DNA from: Mycolicibacterium arabiense
Lineage (GTDB): Bacteria > Actinomycetota > Actinomycetes > Mycobacteriales > Mycobacteriaceae
Assembly: GCF_010731815.2 (NCBI RefSeq)
Contig: NZ_AP022593.1
Span: forward strand, 4,774,001-4,838,000
Direction of reading: 5' to 3'
DNA length: 64,000 nucleotides
The translations under genes were made by a program, and so were the position numbers. The notes under the pieces are model-generated. The model made no database searches. It was not told the DNA's origin and was given only the letters and a program-made list of their open reading frames with translations. The first letter of the stretch is position 1. Every line of letters starts with the position of its first letter. Positions 57,425-64,000 of this stretch are shown piece after piece.

Positions 57425-58849
57425 TCACGGCGCGAGGCGGTCGAGCGCGTCGCGGAAGTCCCAGTTCGGGTAGGCGTCCGGAAGCACCTCGCACACCGCC
57501 GCCAAGGCGTCGCGCCCGCTGAGCCCCGCCCTGCGCGCGCCGTACAGCGCGGCCACCGCGGGGGTCCGGCTGTGTGCGGCCACGCAGTGCAGCAGGACGG
57601 TCCGCCCCTCGGCCCGCAACGCCTCGAGCAGCCGCACCGTGTCGAGCAGCACGAAGTCGAGATGCGCGTTGGCGCCCACGACGTCGATCAGGCGGATGTC
57701 GATCTGCTCGACGCCGGGTGGCAGATCCCGGTCGTTGACCCGGCACAGTGAGACGACGGCGCCCACGTCCTCGGGAAGCGCCTGCAGCGTGGCCAGATCG
57801 CCGAGCCACACCCCGTCGTCATGCGGGTGCGGCGAGGGGGTCATCGGAACGACGTAGTTGTCGAACGGACGATCGGCCCCCACGATCCGCGTCGCCAGCG
57901 ACACCAGACCCCGCGCCTTCAGACCCGGCCATCCGTTCAGCAGCCTGCGCCACGTGCCCGGCACTGCAGACGCGCCCCACCTCGCGCCGAGTAGCCCACC
58001 GGCGATCGCCGCGACGGTGTCGGTGTCGTTGCCCGACCGCACCGCAGCATCGAGCGCCAGTCGCAGGTGATCCGCTGCGAACACGCCCGCGGTCGGATCG
58101 TCGGCGGGCACCGGCGTCGTCGTGATCGCCGACCAGGCCGCCTGCAGAGCCTCCACCACCCAGCCGTTGCGCCGGAACGACGACGGCACCGACGCCTCCG
58201 CCACGTCCAGTCGCTCGACCCAGAGTTCCCGACGGGCATCGGTCAGGCGTTCCAGTCCGGCGCGCACGTCGAGATCACCCGTCAGCACGGCGTGCCGGAT
58301 CGCCAGGCACCAGAGCACGCAGGCCTCGGCGGCGTCGGGATCGAAGTGGGTCAGCTCGCTGATGGTCCGCGCGGCGTCGACCAACGCGTCCTCGTCGTCG
58401 AGGTAGGCCAGCGCGACGGGCGCGGTCCGCATCAGCGATCCGTTGCCTGCCGTGTGACCGGTGCGCTCGTGCAACATCCGCGACGCGGCCAGCGCGTTGG
58501 CGGCCGAGACGCCGGCGCGGCCCGTGGCGCCCAGGACGCTGCGGGTTTGATTGCCCACGTCCGTCGCTGTCAAGGACCACTCATACCACCGCGTGACGAT
58601 TGCGGTCTGGGCCGGCTCGTCGCGCAGATCGGCGCCAGTCGCGGCCACTTCGGCGATCGCCAGCGCCATCGAGGTGTCGTCGGTCCACTCGCCGGGGTTC
58701 CACCCGAACGAACCGCCGCCCACCATGGCGACCTCGAGATCGGGACCGCGCGGCGGCTCGAACTCGTACGGCGCGCCGAGCGCGTCACCCGCTGCCGTGG
58801 CCAGTAGGACGCCGCACGCCCGATCCAGTTGTGCTGTTGATAGATTCAT
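57425..58849 (-). CDS. ADP-ribosylglycohydrolase fused to a dual-specificity phosphatase-like domain
   Basis: This 474-residue protein has two domains. The N-terminal ADP-ribosylglycohydrolase (DraG-like, about 5-300) carries GDALGAPYE (residues 21-29), GEWTDDTSMALA (53-64) and SGNDTDTVAAIAGGLLGA, the magnesium-binding motifs that remove ADP-ribose from proteins. The C-terminal domain (about 320-474) resembles a dual-specificity/tyrosine phosphatase: its signature HCVAAHSRTP keeps the Cys-x5-Arg pattern. It starts at ATG 58849 with AGGAG 6 bases before it, divergent from the NrtR-like gene by 73 bases. Confidence 0.87.
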   Translation of the reverse strand: MNLSTAQLDRACGVLLATAAGDALGAPYEFEPPRGPDLEVAMVGGGSFGWNPGEWTDDTSMALAIAEVAATGADLRDEPAQTAIVTRWYEWSLTATDVGNQTRSVLGATGRAGVSAANALAASRMLHERTGHTAGNGSLMRTAPVALAYLDDEDALVDAARTISELTHFDPDAAEACVLWCLAIRHAVLTGDLDVRAGLERLTDARRELWVERLDVAEASVPSSFRRNGWVVEALQAAWSAITTTPVPADDPTAGVFAADHLRLALDAAVRSGNDTDTVAAIAGGLLGARWGASAVPGTWRRLLNGWPGLKARGLVSLATRIVGADRPFDNYVVPMTPSPHPHDDGVWLGDLATLQALPEDVGAVVSLCRVNDRDLPPGVEQIDIRLIDVVGANAHLDFVLLDTVRLLEALRAEGRTVLLHCVAAHSRTPAVAALYGARRAGLSGRDALAAVCEVLPDAYPNWDFRDALDRLAP

Positions 58850-58904
58850 ATCGTTCTCCTCCCCGAGAACTACTTTGCGCGAAATCGCGATAAATCGAAC
58901 GATA
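58848..58904. promoter_or_regulatory. Control region with dyads between the glycohydrolase and NrtR-like genes
   Basis: The short space between the two divergent starts holds an inverted repeat TATCGTTC (58849-58856) ... GAACGATA (58897-58904) and inside it a 12-base perfect dyad CGCGAAATCGCG (58878-58889). NrtR-type regulators bind palindromes in such spaces and often control genes of NAD and ADP-ribose metabolism. The binding itself is inferred from position; no known consensus was matched. Confidence 0.45.
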
Positions 58905-58922
58905 CACCAGGGGGCTGACACG

Positions 58923-59570
58923 ATGGCTCGGCTCGACGAGTACCCGCAGCCGTCGGTCGCCGTCGACACCGCCGTGCTGACGCTCGAGCCGAACGGCGGC
59001 GACCTCCTGGTGCTGCAGGTGCCGCGACCCAACGAGCGGGGCTGGGCCCTGCCCGGCACCTTCATGCACGTCGACGAGCTACTCGAGCAAGCCGTTCACC
59101 GCTCGCTGCGCGACAAGGCCGGAGTGACGGGGTTGAGGCCGAGGCAGCTGCACGTCTTCGACGCCATCGACCGCGACGACCGGGGGCGCGTGCTGTCGGT
59201 GGCCCACATGGCGGTCGTCCCGCTCGCGGCGCTCGACGAACGGTTCGCCGACCGGACGCGGCTGATGCCGGTGTCGCGACCCGGCCGAATGTGGCGCGAC
59301 CACGAGGCGATCATCGACGCAGCGGTCGCGCGTCTACGCGCCAAGTACGCCGAGTATCCCGACCCCGACCGGCTCGCCGGAGAGACGTTCACGCTCAGCG
59401 ACCTTCGGCGGGTTCACGAAGCCGTTGCAGGAGAACCAATTCCGCGCGACGCCTTCGCGCGCAGGTTGACCAGGCGTGGGCTGATCGAGCCGACGGGTGA
59501 GACCACCGAGGGCAGCCGCGGCAGACCGGCAGAGGTGTACCGCCGTCAGGGCAGCCCGATGCGTCGGTAG
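58923..59570 (+). CDS. NrtR-like Nudix-derived transcriptional regulator
   Basis: This 215-residue protein has an N-terminal Nudix-fold domain (residues about 10-140) and a C-terminal winged helix ([31 protein letters not shown], split at about 155-185). The Nudix box lacks the catalytic Glu (HRSLRDKAG rather than RExxEE), so the domain likely senses ADP-ribose rather than hydrolysing it, as in NrtR. It is divergent from the ADP-ribosylglycohydrolase gene, a plausible target. It overlaps the accD3 3' end by 25 bases in convergence. Confidence 0.85.
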   Translation: MARLDEYPQPSVAVDTAVLTLEPNGGDLLVLQVPRPNERGWALPGTFMHVDELLEQAVHRSLRDKAGVTGLRPRQLHVFDAIDRDDRGRVLSVAHMAVVPLAALDERFADRTRLMPVSRPGRMWRDHEAIIDAAVARLRAKYAEYPDPDRLAGETFTLSDLRRVHEAVAGEPIPRDAFARRLTRRGLIEPTGETTEGSRGRPAEVYRRQGSPMRR

Positions 59571-61024
59571 CGACGCAACCGCGCAGCCAGCCGGGCGTCG
59601 TCGGGAACGTCGCGCAGTGCCACCAACTCGGCGGCGATGGTCGCCGCCAGCCGGTCGGTGAAGTCCGCAGGCGTGTCGGAGGCGTCGTGGCGCTCCCCGA
59701 CGATCACGTCGACGACGCCGTCGTGGAGCAGGTCCAGCGATCGAATGCCCTGAGCCGCAGCGAGATCTGGGGCGTGGTCGACGTCGCGGTAGACGATCGC
59801 ACTGGCGCCCTCGGGCGGCAGCGGCGCGAGCCAGCCGTGCTGCGCGGCGAGCACCCGGTCGGCGGGCACCATCGCCAGTGCGGGACCGCCGCTGCCCTGA
59901 CCCAGCAGCACCGACACCGTCGGGGTGTCGAGCGTGACGAGTTCGGCCAGGCAGCGCGCGATCTCACCGGCCAGCCCACCCTCCTCGGCCTCGGCCGACA
60001 ACGCCGGACCCGCGGTGTCGATGACGAGCACCAGCGGCAATCGCAGGCTCGCGGCGAGCGACATCCCGCGCCGAGCCTCCCGCAGCGCACGTGGTCCTAC
60101 CAGCCCGCCGCCGCGACCGCGCTGCTGGCCGACGACCACCGCGGGTTGGCCGGCGAACCGGGCCAGCGCGAGCAGCGTCGTTGCCGCCTCGCCCTGGCCG
60201 CCCGTGCCCGACAGCAGCACCCGTTCGGTGGTGCCGTGCTCGAGCAGATAGCGGACCCCCGGCCGGTCGGGCCGCCGCGACGCCTCCACCGAGTCCCAGG
60301 CCGGAACGTCGGCAACGGGCTCCGGCTCGGGCGGGTCGGACAGCAGGCCCGGCGGATCGAGGACGACCTTGAGCGTGCGGTGCAGCACCGACCGCAGCAC
60401 CTCCAGCGGAACGACGCCGTCGAGCACGCCGTGGCGGTGCAGGTTCTCCGCAGTCTGGATGCCCTTCGGGAACGGCTCGCCGTACAGGTGCTCGTACACC
60501 CGGGGACCCAGGAAGCCGATCAGCGCACCCGGCTCGGCGGCGGTGACGTGACCCAGCGATCCCCACGACGCGAACACCCCGCCCGTCGTCGGATGCCGCA
60601 GGTAGACGAGGTACGGCAGGTGCGCGCGCTTGTGCAGCTCGACCGCTGCCGCGATCTTCACCATCTGCAGGAACGCGACCGTGCCCTCCTGCATCCGGGT
60701 GCCGCCCGAACTGGGCGACGCCACCAGCGGCAGACTCTCGGCGGTCGCCCGTTCGATCGCGGCGGTGATCCGCTCGGCCGCAGCAACGCCGATGGAGCCC
60801 GCCAGGAAGTCGAACTCGCAGGCGACGACCGCGATGCGCCTGCCGAACACCGTGCCCTCACCGGTCAGCACGGACTCGTCGAGCCCCGTAGCCGCGGCCG
60901 CCTCGTCGAGTTCCCGGCGGTAGTCGGGATTGGTGGGCACCGCCAACGGCGCGGCGTCCCAGCTGCGGAACGATCCCGCGTCCAACACGGCATCGCGAAG
61001 CGCCCTGGCGGCTATCCGACTCAC
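59546..61024 (-). CDS. accD3: Acyl-CoA carboxylase beta subunit AccD3
   Basis: This 492-residue carboxyltransferase corresponds to Rv0904c, which transfers the carboxyl group from biotin to acyl-CoA. It has two crotonase-like subdomains. The N-terminal part shows [20 protein letters not shown] and SGGTRMQEG, and the C-terminal part carries [17 protein letters not shown] and [16 protein letters not shown]. No zinc finger of the AccD type is visible. Start is GTG 61024, 30 bases from the divergent echA6, so promoters overlap. Confidence 0.92.
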   Translation of the reverse strand: MSRIAARALRDAVLDAGSFRSWDAAPLAVPTNPDYRRELDEAAAATGLDESVLTGEGTVFGRRIAVVACEFDFLAGSIGVAAAERITAAIERATAESLPLVASPSSGGTRMQEGTVAFLQMVKIAAAVELHKRAHLPYLVYLRHPTTGGVFASWGSLGHVTAAEPGALIGFLGPRVYEHLYGEPFPKGIQTAENLHRHGVLDGVVPLEVLRSVLHRTLKVVLDPPGLLSDPPEPEPVADVPAWDSVEASRRPDRPGVRYLLEHGTTERVLLSGTGGQGEAATTLLALARFAGQPAVVVGQQRGRGGGLVGPRALREARRGMSLAASLRLPLVLVIDTAGPALSAEAEEGGLAGEIARCLAELVTLDTPTVSVLLGQGSGGPALAMVPADRVLAAQHGWLAPLPPEGASAIVYRDVDHAPDLAAAQGIRSLDLLHDGVVDVIVGERHDASDTPADFTDRLAATIAAELVALRDVPDDARLAARLRRYRRIGLP

Positions 61025-61054
61025 CCCGAAAAGGCTATCTATAGTCTGGTCGCC
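61025..61054. promoter_or_regulatory. Shared divergent promoter region of accD3 and echA6
   Basis: Only 30 bases separate the two starts. TATAGT at 61040-61045 is a good -10 for echA6 (ATG 61055), placing the transcript start within a few bases of the start codon, so the mRNA is probably leaderless. On the minus strand TAGCCT (61031-61036) fits a -10 for accD3, again with a start close to the GTG. Leaderless mRNAs are common in mycobacteria. Confidence 0.5.
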
Positions 61055-61789
61055 ATGATTGGTGTTAGCCGTGACGGCGCCGTGCTGACCTTGGAGATGC
61101 AACGCCCCGAGCGACGCAACGCGCTCAACAGCGAACTGGTCGACGGCCTGCGCGAGGTGATCGAGAAGGCAGCCGCAGAGGACGTCCGCGCCATCGTCCT
61201 CACCGGCGGCGGACACGTCTTCAGTTCCGGCGCCGACCTCTCCGGCGGCCAGGGCGTCGCCGACGAGCTGCCCGACAAGGCCAGGGCGCTCAACATCGCG
61301 ATCGACCAGGCGCCGCTCCCGGTCATCGGGGCGATCAACGGACCGGCCATCGGCGCCGGTGTCATCCTCTCGATGATCTGCGATCTACGGGTCGTCGCAC
61401 CCGAGGCGTACTTCCAGTTCCCCGTCGCGAAATACGGCATCGCACTGGACAACTGGAGCATCCGCCGGCTGACGTCGCTGGTCGGGGCCGGCCGTGCGCG
61501 CGGCATGCTGCTGGCCGCCGAGCGCCTCACCGCCGACGACGCGCTGGCGACCGGAATGGCCAACCGCATCGGCACGCTCGCCGACGCGCAGGCCTGGGCT
61601 CAGGAGATCGCGGGCTTCGCGCCCCTGGCGCTGCAGCACGCCAAGCGCGTGCTCAACGACGACGGCGCCTACGAGGACGCCTGGCCCGCACACAAGGAAC
61701 TCTTCGACCGGGCATGGGCCAGCAGCGACATCATCGAGGCCCAGGTGGCCCGCATCGAGAAGCGACCCCCGAACTTCAAGGGCGCCTGA
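61055..61789 (+). CDS. echA6: Enoyl-CoA hydratase-family protein EchA6
   Basis: This 244-residue crotonase-fold protein corresponds to Rv0905. Typical features are [28 protein letters not shown] and [22 protein letters not shown]. tuberculosis EchA6 is reported as a non-catalytic acyl-CoA-binding protein acting with FAS-II in mycolate synthesis, and is the target of THPP compounds. Here too, the glutamates that catalyse hydration are not apparent at their usual position (AKYGIALDN). It is followed directly by the MBL-fold gene with a 1-base overlap (TGATG). Confidence 0.92.
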   Translation: MIGVSRDGAVLTLEMQRPERRNALNSELVDGLREVIEKAAAEDVRAIVLTGGGHVFSSGADLSGGQGVADELPDKARALNIAIDQAPLPVIGAINGPAIGAGVILSMICDLRVVAPEAYFQFPVAKYGIALDNWSIRRLTSLVGAGRARGMLLAAERLTADDALATGMANRIGTLADAQAWAQEIAGFAPLALQHAKRVLNDDGAYEDAWPAHKELFDRAWASSDIIEAQVARIEKRPPNFKGA

Positions 61790-62898
61790 TGCTCGGCGAG
61801 GCGGTACGCCTGATCGGCGGGACGGCGGCCATCGTCGGTGGCGGCTGGGCACTGCGCGCGCTGCAGGGCACCCCCTCGGCGCTCGGTGCCTCGCCGGTCG
61901 AGATCGGCGCCGTCGCCAAGCGGTCGCCGAACTACCGCGACGGGGTGTTCGTCAACCTCGAACCCGCCTCCGAGACCAGCCTGAGCAGGGAAGAACAGTT
62001 CCTGTTGCTGCGCGACGTCGTCGGCAACGGCCCGGCCCAGCGCCCGCCGAAGGACGTGCCGCTGGTGACGCCCGCCGTCGACCTGCCCGCCGCGGACCTC
62101 GCCGTGACCTGGTTCGGTCACTCGTCCGCCCTGATCGAGGTCGACGGCTACCGCATCCTGGCCGACCCGATCTGGAGCGACCGGTGCTCGCCGTCCCGGG
62201 CCGTCGGTCCGCACCGGTTGCACCCGGTACCCGCCCCGCTCGAGGCGCTGCCCGCCATCGACGCGGTCATCATCAGCCACGACCACTACGACCACCTCGA
62301 CATCGACACCGTCAAGCAACTGGCCCGCACCCAGCGATCGAAGTTCTTCGTACCGCTCGGCATCGGAGCGCACCTGCGGGCATGGCACATCCCCGATGAC
62401 CGGATCGTCGAACTCGACTGGAACGAGAGCGCGCGCCTCGGCGACCTCACGCTGGTCTGCACCCCGGCGCGGCACTTCTCGGGACGCTTCGTCAACCGCG
62501 ACGTGACGCTGTGGTCGTCGTGGGCCGTGATCGGCCCCCAGCACAAGGCGTTCTTCGGCGGCGACACCGGCTACGGCAAGATCTTCGCCGACATCGGCGC
62601 CGAGCACGGCCCGTTCGACGTCACGCTCATGCCCATCGGGGCCTATCACCCCGGCTGGCCCGACATCCACATGAATCCCGAAGAGGCGGTGCGGGCCCAC
62701 CGCGACGTCACCGACCGCGGTCTGCTCGTCCCGATCCACTGGGCGACGTTCCGGCTGGCACCGCATCCGTGGTCCGAACCCGTCGAGCGGATGCTGACCG
62801 CCGCGACCGGCGAGGGCGTGTTGGTCGCGACCCCGCGCCCGGGGGAGCGCGTCGAACGCATGACGGAGGCGTCATTGGACGCATGGTGGCGGTCCTGA
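61789..62898 (+). CDS. MBL-fold metal-dependent hydrolase (NAPE-PLD-like)
   Basis: This 369-residue protein with the metallo-beta-lactamase fold corresponds to Rv0906. It has HDHYDHLD (the HxHxDH metal motif, near residue 164), TPARHFSGR (third His), and FGGDTGYGK (bridging Asp). The overall pattern (WFGHSSALIEV opening, SDRCSPSRAVGP loop) resembles N-acyl-phosphatidylethanolamine phospholipase D. It may act on phospholipid-like substrates, but this is inference. An N-terminal hydrophobic segment (about 5-22) may anchor it. Confidence 0.9.
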   Translation: MLGEAVRLIGGTAAIVGGGWALRALQGTPSALGASPVEIGAVAKRSPNYRDGVFVNLEPASETSLSREEQFLLLRDVVGNGPAQRPPKDVPLVTPAVDLPAADLAVTWFGHSSALIEVDGYRILADPIWSDRCSPSRAVGPHRLHPVPAPLEALPAIDAVIISHDHYDHLDIDTVKQLARTQRSKFFVPLGIGAHLRAWHIPDDRIVELDWNESARLGDLTLVCTPARHFSGRFVNRDVTLWSSWAVIGPQHKAFFGGDTGYGKIFADIGAEHGPFDVTLMPIGAYHPGWPDIHMNPEEAVRAHRDVTDRGLLVPIHWATFRLAPHPWSEPVERMLTAATGEGVLVATPRPGERVERMTEASLDAWWRS

Positions 62899-62915
62899 CC
62901 GACTAGCGTGCAGGT

Positions 62916-64000
62916 GTGCGCTCCTCGATCTTGATCCGCCGGCTCGCCGTGTCCATGACCGCCCTGGCCGTGCTCACGGGTTGCGGCTCGACGGAGCCGT
63001 CGCAGGAGGCCTCCAGCGCCCCGGCGCAGGACCAGCTCTCCGACGTCCTGCCGCCGCTGATGCCGGCGATGCCCTTGCCCGACAACGCGGTCGAGGACGC
63101 GGTGGCCAAGCTCGACGGCATCGCGAAGCGACTGATGGATCAGACCGGCATACCCGGTATGTCCGTCGCCGTCGTGCACGGCGGAAAGACGGTGTATTCG
63201 AAGGGTTTCGGCGTCAAGGACAGTCGCAACGGCAGCGGCGACGTGAACAAGATCGACCCCGACACGGTGTTCCAGCTGGCCTCGCTGTCCAAGCCGGTCG
63301 GGTCCACCGTCGTCGCCCACGAGGTGGGCAAGGGCGCGATCGGGTGGGACACGCCGATCGCCGAGAAGCTGCCCTGGTTCGCCCTCGCCGACCCCGCCGT
63401 CACCCGCATGGTGACCGTCGGCGACATGTACTCGCACCGCTCGGGTCTGCCCGATCATGCCGGCGACATGCTCGAGGACATGGGCTACGACCGCAGACAG
63501 ATCCTGGAACGGCTGCGCCAACTGCCGCTCGACCCGTTCCGAGTCTCGTACGCCTACACCAACTTCGGCTTGACGGCGGCAGCCGAGGCGGTGGCCGTCA
63601 ATGCGGGTACGACGTGGGAGGACCTCAGTCAGGACGTGATGTTCCGGCCACTGGGCATGACGTCGACCAGCTCGCGCTTCGACGAATACCAGGCCCGGCC
63701 CAACCGCGCCGCAGGCCACATCCACGTCGACGGCAAGTACTTCCCGCGCTACGTCCGCGACCCGCAGCCCGAGGCTCCCGCGGGAGGCGTCAGCAGTTCC
63801 GCCAACGACATGGCGAAGTGGATGGCGATGGTGCTGGCCAACGGTTCTCACGACGGCAAGACGATCGTCGAACCGGCGGCGCTGCTGCCGGCGCTGTCGC
63901 CGCAGATCGTGTCCAGCCCGCCCACCGAAGCAGCCATGCGGTCGGGCTTCTACGGCTACGGCTTCAACGTCGGGTCTACGTCGGCGGGCCGGACGCAGAT
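62916..64000 (+). CDS. Serine beta-lactamase-like lipoprotein, 5' part
   Basis: The gene runs off the window end. The first 361 residues show a lipoprotein signal peptide (VSMTALAVLTGC, lipobox cysteine near residue 26), a class C/penicillin-binding-protein type fold with SxxK (SLSK, near residue 127) and YxN (YTN, near 213). It corresponds to Rv0907, a putative esterase or D-amino peptidase of the outer face. Substrate unknown. GTG 62916 is used as the start. Confidence 0.88.
   Translation, partial: MRSSILIRRLAVSMTALAVLTGCGSTEPSQEASSAPAQDQLSDVLPPLMPAMPLPDNAVEDAVAKLDGIAKRLMDQTGIPGMSVAVVHGGKTVYSKGFGVKDSRNGSGDVNKIDPDTVFQLASLSKPVGSTVVAHEVGKGAIGWDTPIAEKLPWFALADPAVTRMVTVGDMYSHRSGLPDHAGDMLEDMGYDRRQILERLRQLPLDPFRVSYAYTNFGLTAAAEAVAVNAGTTWEDLSQDVMFRPLGMTSTSSRFDEYQARPNRAAGHIHVDGKYFPRYVRDPQPEAPAGGVSSSANDMAKWMAMVLANGSHDGKTIVEPAALLPALSPQIVSSPPTEAAMRSGFYGYGFNVGSTSAGRTQ

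Overview
This is high-GC chromosomal DNA from a mycobacterium, most likely a rapid-growing Mycolicibacterium-type species. The evidence is gene order. From memory of the M. tuberculosis map, the window follows Rv0865 to about Rv0907: mog, moaE2, rpfA, moaD2, moaA2, a YccF protein, cspB, DUF2771, MFS, DUF3027, DUF2530, MarR, SpoU, DUF2537, sepH, serC, AurF-like, fprB, VOC, citA, gltA2, phytoene-dehydrogenase-like, DUF2630, arfABC, prrBA, accD3, echA6, an MBL-fold protein and a serine beta-lactamase homologue. GTG starts and 4-base ATGA/GTGA overlaps are frequent. No rRNA, tRNA, CRISPR array, IS element, or PE/PPE gene was seen.

Layout. Positions 1-4.8 kb hold molybdenum-cofactor genes around rpfA, which is preceded by a c-di-AMP (ydaO-type) riboswitch, then cspB with a hairpin in its 5' UTR. 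At 4.8-6.9 kb, where M. tuberculosis carries PE_PGRS15/fadE10, there is a DUF559-type nuclease gene flanked by copies of a short repeat, plus a Xi-class GST. From 6.9 to 18 kb is conserved core (membrane proteins, sepH, serC, AurF-like diiron protein with fprB). From 18 to 23.2 kb is an accessory block: cytochrome b561, a large LuxR ATPase regulator, and a P450. From 23 to 29.6 kb are citA, pdxH, an exporter, two duplicated TetR regulators and gltA2. From 29.6 to 37 kb are a DHA2 exporter with its MarR regulator, arfABC with a shortened ArfA, and the PrrAB two-component system.

The second half is richer in accessory genes: a PLD-like protein, a split ChrA, a Gly/Cys-tailed membrane protein divergent from a GRDP-like protein, and three consecutive ABC exporter half-transporters behind a palindromic operator. 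These are followed by an HTTM membrane protein with a CxxC partner, a GAF-LuxR regulator next to a frameshifted acyl-CoA synthetase and an intact FadD, and two flavoproteins with a TetR regulator and a duplicated operator. Then come a DUF222/HNH gene whose start codon sits inside a LexA box, an ADP-ribosylglycohydrolase-phosphatase fusion divergent from an NrtR-like regulator, and the conserved accD3/echA6 block.

The less ordinary candidates are the repeat-flanked DUF559 gene, the GRDP/Gly-Cys pair, the ArfA lacking its OmpA domain, and the ADP-ribosylglycohydrolase/phosphatase fusion with NrtR. All calls come from reading the sequence and family knowledge. No database search was run.
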